Shown here piece after piece: positions 10,122 to 17,438 of a DNA stretch of 64,000 bases (positions are counted from its first letter, which is position 1; each line of letters starts with the position of its first letter). A program made the translations under genes and the position numbers. The notes below the pieces were generated by a model. That model did not search any database. It was not told the DNA's origin and saw only the letters and a list, made by a program, of their open reading frames with translations. The stretch is from Bradyrhizobium sp. NDS-1 (GTDB lineage: Bacteria; Pseudomonadota; Alphaproteobacteria; Rhizobiales; Xanthobacteraceae), in the NCBI RefSeq assembly GCF_032918005.1, contig NZ_CP136628.1:3457501-3521500 (forward strand), in the 5' to 3' direction.

Positions 10122-11329
10122 GCAGGGAGCTCGCGCGCCGGATCGCTTTCACGATTGGCGCGCTGCTCCTTTTCAGGCTCGGCACACAGATCCCGATCCC
10201 GGGGCTGGATGCTTCTCGCCTGGCGTCGTTGCCCGGCTTCAACGACCGCCTGTCGCTCTTTTCGCCCGGCCTCATTCCCTATCTGACCGCGGCGATCTTT
10301 CTCCGGTTGCTGTCCGTGGTGTGGCGCGGCCTGAGTTCGCTCGAGCGGTCGGGCGATGCGGGCCGGCGCAAGCTCGTCCGTGTCACGCTCGGCCTCACGC
10401 TGGCTCTTGCTGCCTTTCAGGCGTACGGCATCGCGTCCACGCTGATTTCCTTTCCCGAGCTCGTCAGGAATCCCGACGGTTGGTTCGTGATGACCGCCAC
10501 GGCCTCGATGGTTGGTGGTGTCTTCCTGCTGGTGTGGCTGAGCGAGCAGATCACCCGCTACGGGATCGGCAACGGCCTGGCGCTGATCTTGAGCGTCGGC
10601 ATGCTCGTCTCCCTGCCGCGAGACGTCGCCGGCATCGCCGATGTCGTGCGGAGCGGGGCGCTCTCGGGCAATCTCGTGTTCATCCACGCCGTGTTCTGGG
10701 TCGTGACCGTCGCCGTGATCGTGCTTGTCGAAGGCGCACGGCGAAATATCAGGGTCGAGTTCGGGGCGCGCGATGTCGGCGCGCGGCAATTGCCGGGGCG
10801 CGATGCCGTGCTGCCGATCAAGCTCAACAGCGCCGGATTCCTGATTCCGGTCACCGTTGCGCCGTGGACTTTCTTTCTACCGCTTGCCTTTGCCGGCTTC
10901 GTCCTGGGCGGCGATCATCCGCTGGTCGTCGCGGCGTACCGGCATCTCCAACTGGGCCAGCCGGCGCACATGATCCTGGTGTCGATCGCCGTATTCCTGC
11001 TCGCCTTCGTCTACACCGCCTACGTTGTCGATCCCGAGCACACGGCCAAATCCCTGGCGCAGCATGACGGCACAATTCCCGGTGTGGCGCCTGGCGAAGC
11101 TACGGCCGGCTATCTCGATCGCGTCGTATCATTGACGACGGTCGTCGGAGCCGTCTACCTGACGGCATTGCAGTTGATTCCGCAGGTGTTCGACCTTTAC
11201 GGGATCGGTCTGCCTTATAGTATGATCGTCAATGGTGGTGCGGCGCTGGTTGTGGTTTGCACCGCTCTTGATATCAAAACACAGGTGCGCGACGTATCGC
11301 TCACCAATCCGGGGGGCGTACGCCGATGA
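10118..11329 (+). CDS. Second, divergent SecY-like channel protein in tandem with secY
   Basis: The protein has 403 residues with a SecY-like hydrophobic pattern. Shared landmarks are [13 protein letters not shown] (19-31), [39 protein letters not shown] and [15 protein letters not shown]. Three differences from the neighbouring SecY stand out. The N-terminus is about 17 residues shorter. The stretch between the first periplasmic loop and TM2 is about 16 residues shorter, which removes most of the plug. The C5 motif is GVAPGEAT, with Ala324 where SecY has the conserved Arg. The start overlaps the secY stop and the stop overlaps the adk start, both as ATGA. The protein is probably in the inner membrane. 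Its function is unknown: it may be an accessory translocase, a modulator of SecYEG, or a decaying duplicate, although the open 403-codon frame argues against decay. Confidence 0.9.
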   Translation: MSRELARRIAFTIGALLLFRLGTQIPIPGLDASRLASLPGFNDRLSLFSPGLIPYLTAAIFLRLLSVVWRGLSSLERSGDAGRRKLVRVTLGLTLALAAFQAYGIASTLISFPELVRNPDGWFVMTATASMVGGVFLLVWLSEQITRYGIGNGLALILSVGMLVSLPRDVAGIADVVRSGALSGNLVFIHAVFWVVTVAVIVLVEGARRNIRVEFGARDVGARQLPGRDAVLPIKLNSAGFLIPVTVAPWTFFLPLAFAGFVLGGDHPLVVAAYRHLQLGQPAHMILVSIAVFLLAFVYTAYVVDPEHTAKSLAQHDGTIPGVAPGEATAGYLDRVVSLTTVVGAVYLTALQLIPQVFDLYGIGLPYSMIVNGGAALVVVCTALDIKTQVRDVSLTNPGGVRR

Positions 11330-12192
11330 GAATTATACTTCTGGGACCGCCGGGGTCGGGCAAGGGGACCCAGGCGCAGCTCTTGGTGCAGCGCTATGGC
11401 ATCGTCCAGCTCTCCACTGGCGAGATGCTGCGTGCGGCGGTTGCCGCGGGGACGCCGGTCGGGCTGAAGGCCAAGGAGATCATGGCCAGCGGCGGCCTCG
11501 TGCCCGACGAGGTCGTGGTCGGAATCATCTCCGACCGGATCGACCAGCCGGACGCCAAGAACGGTTTCATCCTCGACGGCTTCCCGCGCACCGTGCCGCA
11601 GGCCGAGGCGCTGGACGAGTTGCTCAAGCACAAGCATCTCAAGCTGGACGCCGTGATCGAGCTTCGCGTCAACGAGAGCGCGCTTCTGAGTCGTGTCGAG
11701 ACCCGCGTTGCCCAGATGCGGGAGCGCGGAGAAGAGGTCCGGCTCGACGACACCCCGGAAGTTCTGACCAAGCGCTTGGCCAGCTACCGGAATCAGACGG
11801 AACCGCTGATTCACTACTATTCCGAGCGGCGGAAGCTTTCGACCATCGACGGTATGATGGCCATCGACGAGGTCACCCGCGCCATCCATCGCCAGCTGCT
11901 GGCACTGGGGGCGGTCGAGCCCAAGACCCGGGCCAAGAGCGCGGCCAAGGCTGCGCCGGCCAAGAAGGCCAGGGCGGGAAAGACGGTGGCCGGGAAAGCA
12001 GCCAAAAAGGCGAAAACGGCCAAAAAGAGCGCCAAATCGGCCAAAAAGGCTGTGAAGGGCCCCAAGAAGGCGGCCAGGAAGGCCGGCAAGAAGACCGTCA
12101 AGAAAGCGGTGAAAAAGGCAGCCAAGAAGGCCCACAAAAAGGGTGCCAGGAAGGCTGCAAAAAAGGTCACGAAAAAGCGAGCCAAACGCTAG
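11326..12192 (+). CDS. adk: Adenylate kinase with a histone-H1-like C-terminal tail
   Basis: Adenylate kinase interconverts ATP + AMP and 2 ADP. The P-loop GPPGSGKGT is at residues 8-16, and the AMP-binding LSTGEMLR and DGFPRT follow. The LID is the short type without zinc Cys (RVETRVAQ...[10 protein letters not shown]). The enzyme core ends near residue 197. Residues 200-288 form a Lys/Ala-rich tail with repeated AKKA and KKA units, similar in composition to histone H1. Usual adenylate kinases of this class have about 190-220 residues, so the tail is an addition of some 70-90. The gene overlaps the upstream secY-like gene by 4 bases. The tail could bind nucleic acid or the ribosome; this is inference. 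Confidence 0.95.
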   Translation: MRIILLGPPGSGKGTQAQLLVQRYGIVQLSTGEMLRAAVAAGTPVGLKAKEIMASGGLVPDEVVVGIISDRIDQPDAKNGFILDGFPRTVPQAEALDELLKHKHLKLDAVIELRVNESALLSRVETRVAQMRERGEEVRLDDTPEVLTKRLASYRNQTEPLIHYYSERRKLSTIDGMMAIDEVTRAIHRQLLALGAVEPKTRAKSAAKAAPAKKARAGKTVAGKAAKKAKTAKKSAKSAKKAVKGPKKAARKAGKKTVKKAVKKAAKKAHKKGARKAAKKVTKKRAKR

Positions 12193-12198
12193 CAGCGG

Positions 12199-12228
12199 TT
12201 GACGAAAGCCCCTGGAATCCCCTAATAA
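12199..12228 (+). promoter_or_regulatory. Possible weak sigma-70-type promoter before rpsM
   Basis: TTGACG (12199-12204) is followed, after 18 bases, by TAATAA (12223-12228). The -35 is close to consensus, but the -10 matches only three of six positions. It lies in the 184-base adk-rpsM gap, where a promoter for the alpha operon would be expected. The call is speculative. Confidence 0.25.
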
Positions 12229-12376
12229 GCCCCGCATCCAAGTCGGATAGTTTCAGACGATGCCGGGCCCCAGGAAGACCGGGGGTGGGCGTCGTGTTCG
12301 CGTTTGTGAACACCTGCCCGAGAACACAAGCACTTAAGCCCGATCCTGACGAGGATCGGCGACAGGAGAGAAGGCC

Positions 12377-12745
12377 TTGGCCCGTATTGCCGGCGTGAAC
12401 ATTCCCACCAACAAGCGCGTGCTGATCGCGCTCCAGTACATCCACGGCATCGGTCAGAAGATCGCCGGCGAGATCCTGGAGAAGGTGAAGATCCCCGTGG
12501 ATCGTCGCGTCAATCAGCTCAGCGATGCCGAAGTGCTCCAGATCCGCGAAGTGATCGACCGCGACTATCTCGTCGAGGGCGACCTGCGCCGCGAGGTCGG
12601 CATCAACATCAAGCGTCTGATGGACCTCGGCTGCTATCGCGGCCTGCGTCATCGCCGCGGTCTGCCGGTGCGCGGCCAGCGCACCCACACCAATGCGCGT
12701 ACGCGCAAGGGTCCGGCGAAGGCCATCGCCGGCAAGAAGAAGTAA
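12377..12745 (+). CDS. rpsM: 30S ribosomal protein S13 (uS13)
   Basis: The protein has 122 residues. S13 lies in the 30S head, contacts P-site tRNA and bridges to L5. The start codon is TTG: TTG GCC CGT ATT encodes [10 protein letters not shown], which is the conserved N-terminus, and GACAGGAG lies upstream. The C-terminal [18 protein letters not shown] is the family signature. The TTG start in such a highly expressed gene may lower initiation. Confidence 0.97.
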   Translation: MARIAGVNIPTNKRVLIALQYIHGIGQKIAGEILEKVKIPVDRRVNQLSDAEVLQIREVIDRDYLVEGDLRREVGINIKRLMDLGCYRGLRHRRGLPVRGQRTHTNARTRKGPAKAIAGKKK

Positions 12746-12760
12746 ACTGGCGAATTCGCA

Positions 12761-12806
12761 GTAGCGAGTGGCGAGTAGGGACGTCTCCCTATTCGCCACT
12801 CGCTAC
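12761..12806. repeat. Long hairpin built from a 7-base unit, between rpsM and rpsK
   Basis: Two 21-base arms (12761-12781 and 12786-12806) are separated by the 4-base loop CGTC. They pair at every position except one, which becomes G-U in RNA. Each arm is made of variants of the heptamer GGCGAAT/AGCGAGT. A related element, with three exact GGCGAAT units, lies at 40090-40141. As RNA this would be a very stable hairpin inside the alpha-operon transcript, without a U-tract after it. Confidence 0.85.
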
Positions 12807-12876
12807 CGCTATTCGCTTCCACAGGTGTAGCCGCTGGCATTACGGCGGCGTTCGAGATCTCCAGGAAAGGTACTCA

Positions 12877-13266
12877 ATGGGCAAGGAAGCCACCCGCGTT
12901 CGTCGTCGTGAGCGCAAGAACATCGCCTCCGGCGTCGCGCATGTGAACTCGTCGTTCAACAACACGACCATCACCATCACCGACGCGCAGGGCAACACGA
13001 TTGCCTGGTCCTCCGCCGGCACGATGGGCTTCAAGGGCTCGCGCAAGTCGACCCCCTACGCCGCGCAGGTTGCCGCCGAGGACGTGTCCAAGAAGGCGCA
13101 GGAGCACGGCATGCGCACGCTGGAAGTCGAAGTTGCCGGTCCCGGTTCGGGCCGTGAATCGGCGCTCCGCGCGCTCCAGGCCGCAGGCTTCACCGTCACC
13201 TCGATCCGTGACGTGACCACGATCCCGCACAACGGTTGCCGTCCCCGCAAGCGTCGGCGCGTTTGA
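12877..13266 (+). CDS. rpsK: 30S ribosomal protein S11 (uS11)
   Basis: The protein has 129 residues. S11 forms part of the platform near the E site and interacts with the Shine-Dalgarno helix. The core [20 protein letters not shown] and the C-terminal [19 protein letters not shown] are typical of the family. The 131-base spacer that separates it from rpsM is longer than usual because of the inserted hairpin element. CCAGGAAAGG precedes ATG 12877. Confidence 0.98.
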   Translation: MGKEATRVRRRERKNIASGVAHVNSSFNNTTITITDAQGNTIAWSSAGTMGFKGSRKSTPYAAQVAAEDVSKKAQEHGMRTLEVEVAGPGSGRESALRALQAAGFTVTSIRDVTTIPHNGCRPRKRRRV

Positions 13267-13275
13267 TACGAAATT

Positions 13276-13306
13276 GCGGGCGCATCGGCGCCCGCGATTG
13301 TTTTTT
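13276..13306 (+). terminator. Rho-independent-like terminator between rpsK and rpoA
   Basis: GCGGGCGC-ATCG-GCGCCCGC forms an 8-bp GC stem with a four-base loop, followed by GATTG and six T. The position is notable because rpoA and rplQ normally depend on this transcript. It may act as a partial terminator that lowers rpoA relative to ribosomal proteins. Confidence 0.75.
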
Positions 13307-13374
13307 GCAAAGCCGCGGGAATCTGCGGCCTTTCTCCAACGCCAGTATCTGCAATCGCAGTATGACTGGCCTGT

Positions 13375-14406
13375 ATGGGTGAAACAGTGACGATCCAGAA
13401 AAATTGGCAAGAACTGATTCGACCGAACAAGCTCCAGGTCACGCCGGGCAGCGATTCGAACCGCTTCGCGACCATCGTCGCCGAGCCGCTCGAGCGCGGC
13501 TTCGGCCAGACTCTCGGCAACGCGCTGCGCCGCATCCTGCTCTCCTCGCTCCAGGGCGCGGCGGTGCAGTCGGTGCACATCGACGGCGTCCTGCACGAGT
13601 TCTCCTCGATCGCGGGCGTCCGTGAGGACGTCACCGACATCGTGCTCAACATCAAGGACATCTCGATCAAGATGCAGGGCGAGGGCCCCAAGCGCATGGT
13701 CGTGAAGAAGTCCGGCCCGGGCGTCGTCACCGCCGGCGACATCCAGACTGTCGGCGACGTCGTGGTGCTCAACCCGGACCTGCAGATCTGCACCCTCGAC
13801 GAGGGCGCCGAGATTCGCATGGAGTTCACGGTTGCGACCGGCAAGGGCTACGTGCCCGCCGAGCGCAACCGCCCCGAGGATGCGCCGATCGGCCTGATCC
13901 CGGTCGACAGCCTGTACTCGCCGGTTCGCAAGGTCTCCTACAAGGTCGAGAACACCCGCGAGGGCCAGATCCTCGACTACGACAAGCTGACCATGACGAT
14001 CGAGACCAATGGTGCGATCTCGCCGGATGACTCGGTGGCTTACGCTGCCCGCATCCTGCAGGATCAGCTCAACGTGTTCGTCAACTTCGAAGAGCCGCGC
14101 AAGGAAGTCGCCCAGGAGATCATCCCGGACCTCGCCTTCAACCCGGCCTTCCTCAAGAAGGTGGACGAGCTCGAGCTGTCGGTGCGTTCAGCCAACTGCT
14201 TGAAGAACGACAACATCGTCTACATCGGCGATCTCGTGCAGAAGAGCGAGGCGGAGATGCTCCGCACCCCGAACTTCGGCCGCAAGTCGCTGAACGAGAT
14301 CAAGGAAGTGCTGGCCCAGATGGGTCTGCATCTCGGCATGGAAGTGCCGGGCTGGCCGCCGGAGAACATCGACGAGCTCGCCAAGCGCTTCGAAGATCAT
14401 TACTGA
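13375..14406 (+). CDS. rpoA: DNA-directed RNA polymerase subunit alpha
   Basis: The protein has 343 residues. The alpha subunit dimerises to nucleate core RNA polymerase. The N-terminal domain starts about residue 20 with [25 protein letters not shown]. The C-terminal domain, about 255-330 ([20 protein letters not shown] and [16 protein letters not shown]), binds UP elements and activators. I chose ATG 13375, giving [14 protein letters not shown] 13387 is an alternative. A GC terminator lies 69 bases upstream, so rpoA may have its own promoter in that gap. Confidence 0.98.
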   Translation: MGETVTIQKNWQELIRPNKLQVTPGSDSNRFATIVAEPLERGFGQTLGNALRRILLSSLQGAAVQSVHIDGVLHEFSSIAGVREDVTDIVLNIKDISIKMQGEGPKRMVVKKSGPGVVTAGDIQTVGDVVVLNPDLQICTLDEGAEIRMEFTVATGKGYVPAERNRPEDAPIGLIPVDSLYSPVRKVSYKVENTREGQILDYDKLTMTIETNGAISPDDSVAYAARILQDQLNVFVNFEEPRKEVAQEIIPDLAFNPAFLKKVDELELSVRSANCLKNDNIVYIGDLVQKSEAEMLRTPNFGRKSLNEIKEVLAQMGLHLGMEVPGWPPENIDELAKRFEDHY

Positions 14407-14412
14407 GCATTC

Positions 14413-14490
14413 GTCATTCCGGGGCGGCTCGCAGAGCCGAACCCGGAATCTCGAGATTCCGGATCGTCGCTTCGCGCCGTCCGGAATGAC
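14413..14490. repeat. GTCATTCCGG palindromic repeat in the rpoA-rplQ spacer
   Basis: The element begins GTCATTCCGG (14413-14422) and ends CCGGAATGAC (14481-14490). Its centre is the perfect palindrome GGAATCTCGAGATTCC. The two halves each contain a small GC hairpin (GGCTCGCAGAGCC and CGTCGCTTCGCG-like). A second copy of the family is at 49515-49591. I recall this type as a common intergenic repeat in Bradyrhizobium. Confidence 0.85.
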
Positions 14491-14568
14491 TGACAGGGCG
14501 AACGCAGGAAGCCCACCTGAAAACCAGTCGCTGAACCACCGCGACACAATCGAAAAAGGACTACACAC

Positions 14569-14985
14569 ATGCGTCACGGCAAGGTTCATCGGAAGCTCAA
14601 CCGCACGGCCGAGCATCGCCGCGCGATGTTCGCCAACATGTGCGCCGCGCTGATCAAGCACGAGCAGATCGTCACCACGCTGCCCAAGGCCAAGGAGCTT
14701 CGTCCGATCGTCGAGAAGCTCGTCACCCTCGGCAAGAAGGGTGGCCTCGCCATGCGCCGCCAGGCGATCTCCGAGATGCGCGACAAGGACCAGGTCAAGA
14801 AGCTGTTCGACGTCTTGGCGCCCCGCTACAAGGATCGCCAGGGCGGCTACACCCGCATCATCAAGGCTGGCTTCCGCTACGGCGACAATGCCGCGATGGC
14901 CGTGATCGAGTTCGTCGATCGCGACGTCGATGCCAAGGGCCAGGATTCCGGTCCGGTGCAGGAAAAGGAAGCCGAGGCGGCGTAA
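14569..14985 (+). CDS. rplQ: 50S ribosomal protein L17 (bL17)
   Basis: The protein has 138 residues. L17 is a bacterial large-subunit protein near the tunnel exit. [20 protein letters not shown] at the N-terminus is diagnostic, as is [17 protein letters not shown] near residue 90. The acidic tail (QEKEAEAA) is a typical alphaproteobacterial extension. It ends the ribosomal superoperon, followed by a clear terminator 20 bases downstream. Confidence 0.98.
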   Translation: MRHGKVHRKLNRTAEHRRAMFANMCAALIKHEQIVTTLPKAKELRPIVEKLVTLGKKGGLAMRRQAISEMRDKDQVKKLFDVLAPRYKDRQGGYTRIIKAGFRYGDNAAMAVIEFVDRDVDAKGQDSGPVQEKEAEAA

Positions 14986-15005
14986 GCCACTCAGCATATG
15001 AATTG

Positions 15006-15031
15006 AAAACGGCGCCTCGGGCGCCGTTTTT
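15006..15031. terminator. Bidirectional rho-independent terminator after rplQ
   Basis: AAAACGGCGCC-TCG-GGCGCCGTTTT is a perfect 11-bp stem with A and T tracts on either side. It can terminate rplQ on the plus strand and the convergent TctC-type gene on the minus strand. It is the strongest terminator in the window. Confidence 0.92.
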
Positions 15032-15061
15032 GTTTCCGGTACAGGTCGATTCCCCGCGGGA

Positions 15062-16039
15062 CTAGTCTTCCTTGATCCCCGCCTTTTGCGCGATCGCCTT
15101 CATTTCAACGGTCTCCTTGCCGATGGCGCCCGGCCAATCGCTGTAACGCGCGAAGCCGGGCTCGAAGCCGACCTTGGCGAAGCGCTCGGCTACGGAGGGA
15201 TTGTTGATCGTCCCCTCCAGGGTCGACGAGAGCTTGTCGTGAATGGCCGGCGGCAGACCCTTGGGAGCGACGACGGCGCCCCATGAGGCGAAATCGATGT
15301 TGCCGTAGCCGAGCTCGGCGAGCGTCGGCGCGTCGGGCAGGAAAGGCGTGCGCTTGCCCGAGAACACCGCGAGCACCTTGACGGTGCCGGCCTCGATCTG
15401 CGGCTTGACGGCGATCACCGTGTCGACGTGGTACTGGATGTGCTTGCCGATCAGGTCGTTCATGGCCGGCGCGCTGCCCTTGTAGGGCAGGTGGACCATC
15501 TTGATCCCGGCGGCCGATTTGAACAGCTCACCGGCAAAATGCGACACGGTCGCCACGCCAAAGGAAGCGAGCGACAGCTTGTCGGGATTGGCCTTCGCCT
15601 CGGCGACGAGCGCAGCCACGTCCTTGATCGGGTTGTCCTTGTAGGTGACCAGCACCAGCGTGATCTTGCCGACCTGGCCGAGCGGCTCGAAATCCTTCGC
15701 CGCGTCGTACGGCACACTTTCCTTCACGGCCGCCGGCAGCGTGAAGCTCGAGTTCGAGCTGAAGAACAGGGTGTATCCGTCGGGCGCCGCGCGCGCGACT
15801 TCCTTGGCCGCGATCGTGGTGCCGCCGCCGGGACGGTTCATGATGAGCACGGGCTTGCCGAGCCGCGTCTCCAGTTCGCCGCCGATGATGCGCGCGACCA
15901 CGTCAGAGGCGCCGCCCGGCGGAAAGGGGACGATCAATTGCAACGATTTTTCCGGATAGACTGCTTGTGCCGGCGCGAGCGAATTGCCGCCCATCAGGCC
16001 GAGAAACCCGAGCGCAACAGCGAGGGCGGTTCTCTTCAT
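15062..16039 (-). CDS. Periplasmic substrate-binding protein, TctC/Bug family
   Basis: The protein has 325 residues from the chosen start MKRTALAVALGF. An N-terminal signal peptide ends near APAQA, so it should be periplasmic. The family motif YPEKSLQLIVPFPPGGASDV follows directly, with KPVLIMNRPGGGT and GYTLFFSSNSS next. TctC/Bug proteins bind small carboxylates for tripartite TctABC importers. No tctA or tctB lies nearby, so this is one of the orphan Bug proteins common in beta- and alphaproteobacteria. GGAAGGA precedes the ATG at 16039. An upstream in-frame start would add 18 residues and lacks this site. The ligand is unknown. Confidence 0.93.
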   Translation of the reverse strand: MKRTALAVALGFLGLMGGNSLAPAQAVYPEKSLQLIVPFPPGGASDVVARIIGGELETRLGKPVLIMNRPGGGTTIAAKEVARAAPDGYTLFFSSNSSFTLPAAVKESVPYDAAKDFEPLGQVGKITLVLVTYKDNPIKDVAALVAEAKANPDKLSLASFGVATVSHFAGELFKSAAGIKMVHLPYKGSAPAMNDLIGKHIQYHVDTVIAVKPQIEAGTVKVLAVFSGKRTPFLPDAPTLAELGYGNIDFASWGAVVAPKGLPPAIHDKLSSTLEGTINNPSVAERFAKVGFEPGFARYSDWPGAIGKETVEMKAIAQKAGIKED

Positions 16040-16235
16040 CGCTTGGTCCTTCCGTGTTCGCATGAGCAATGATGTTCGGATCTGGCTTAGCAATAATCAT
16101 TCCACCTGCGGACGAGCCGGGGGCGTGAGAACCAAATTGCTGCCGGAACAGATCGTCTCACTGATTGGTGAGCGCCGATTGCGGCGAAGTCCACCGCGTC
16201 CGATATCCCCGTCATCGATCTGATGGAGATATTAC

Positions 16236-17025
16236 ATGAACATCGAGCTTTCCGGGAAAACTGCTCTCGTGACCGGTTCGACCGCCGGCATCGGCCACGC
16301 CATTGCCAGGGGCCTCGCCGCTTCCGGCGCCAGCGTCGTGATCAACGGCCGCGGCCAGGACAAGGTCGACGCCGCCGTCCGCAAGCTTGAAGGGGCGGGC
16401 GCCAAGGTGCGCGGCATCGCTGCCGACGTCTCGACCGCGGCAGGCTGCAAGGCGCTCGTTGCGGCGCTGCCTGATGTCGACATCCTCATCAACAATGCCG
16501 GCATCTTCGAGCCGAAGGATTTTTTCGACATCCCGGACGAGGACTGGAGTCGCTTCTTCGAGGTCAACGTCATGAGCGGCGTGCGGCTGTCGCGGGCCTA
16601 CATGAAGGGCATGCTCAAGCGCAATTGGGGGCCGCATCGTCTTCATCTCCTCGGAGTCCGGGCTCAACATTCCCGTCGAGATGATCCACTACGGCATGAG
16701 CAAGACGGCCCAGCTCTCGGTCGCGCGCGGCCTCGCGCAGCTCACGCGTGGCACCGGCGTCACCGTCAATTCCGTGTTGCCGGGCCCGACCATGTCGGAG
16801 GGCGTCGAGACCTTCGTGAAGGATCTCGCGAAGCAAAACGGACAGTCCGTGGACGAGGCCGCGGCCAATTTCGTCAAGCAGCATCGCCCGAGCTCCTTGA
16901 TTCAGCGCTTCGCCAGCGTCGATGAGATCGCCAACCTGGTGGTTTACGTTGCCTCGAAGGAAGCCTCTGCCACCAACGGCGCGGCGCTGCGCGCGGAGGG
17001 CGGCATCGTGAATACGATCGCCTGA
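16236..17025 (+). pseudogene. Short-chain dehydrogenase/reductase with a frameshift
   Basis: The first frame gives an SDR N-terminus: LVTGSTAGIGHAIARG cofactor-binding site, then DILINNAG. At the five-G run 16627-16631 the frame shifts. Removing one G restores NWGRIVFISSESG, the catalytic YGMSK motif and a normal C-terminus ending at 17025, for a 262-residue protein. Without correction, the product loses the catalytic Tyr and Lys and ends at 16925 with unrelated residues. It may be a real inactivation, a phase-variable homopolymer or a sequencing error. DUF1330 follows 8 bases later, so the pair was probably an operon. Confidence 0.88.
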
Positions 17026-17033
17026 GGCAGCGC

Positions 17034-17330
17034 ATGACAGCCTATGTGATCTCGGAAGTCGAATTGCGCGATCTCGATGGATTTGAGGCCTATCGAACGC
17101 TCGCCGCGAAGACGATCGCGCAGTACGGCGGGCGCTATCTCGTCCGCGGCGGCAAGGCCGAACTGGCGGAGGGCAATCTTCCGCCGAAGGCCATCGTGAT
17201 CGTCGAATTCCCTTCGATGGCGAGGCTGAAGGAATGGTACGCCTCGCCGGAATATGCCGAGGCGCTCAAGCTGCGGCAGACGGCGCTGGAGCGGCGGCTG
17301 CTGTTCGTCGAGGGCGTGCCGGAAGCCTAG
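17034..17330 (+). CDS. DUF1330 domain protein
   Basis: This 98-residue protein fills nearly the whole DUF1330 length, a small ferredoxin-like alpha/beta barrel fold that dimerises. Recognisable parts are MTAYVISEVELRDLDGFEAY, the QYGGRYLVRGG turn and AIVIVEFPSMARLKEWYASPEY. Members have no settled biochemical role. It starts 8 bases after the frameshifted SDR and is probably cotranscribed with it. Confidence 0.93.
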   Translation: MTAYVISEVELRDLDGFEAYRTLAAKTIAQYGGRYLVRGGKAELAEGNLPPKAIVIVEFPSMARLKEWYASPEYAEALKLRQTALERRLLFVEGVPEA

Positions 17331-17334
17331 CTGC

Positions 17335-17428
17335 CGTAGGGTGGGCAAAGCGACAGCGTGCCCACGCATTTTTTAGCAACCGAGAGAGGTGGTGGGCACG
17401 GCGCAAGTGCGCCTTTGCCCACCCTGCG
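17335..17428. repeat. GTAGGGTGGGCAAAG inverted-repeat element, copy 1
   Basis: The element starts CGTAGGGTGGGCAAAG and ends CTTTGCCCACCCTGCG, so its ends are inverted repeats. Inside, GTGCCCAC and GGTGGGCACG form a second pair. Related copies are at 29949-30040 and 45140-45229. It occupies almost the whole gap between the DUF1330 gene and the convergent oxidoreductase, and may terminate or stabilise both transcripts. Confidence 0.85.
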
Positions 17429-17438
17429 ACTCCTTCGC

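Noticed and set aside
11923..12189. Repeated GGCCAAAAAGGC-like units, first read as a DNA repeat array
   Set aside because: They are in frame and encode the Lys/Ala tail of adenylate kinase. Units are irregular, with no spacers, so this is not a CRISPR array or minisatellite.
12781..12806. The heptamer hairpin as a terminator of rpsM
   Set aside because: There is no T-run after the stem, and rpsK follows in the same operon, so I list it as a repeat.
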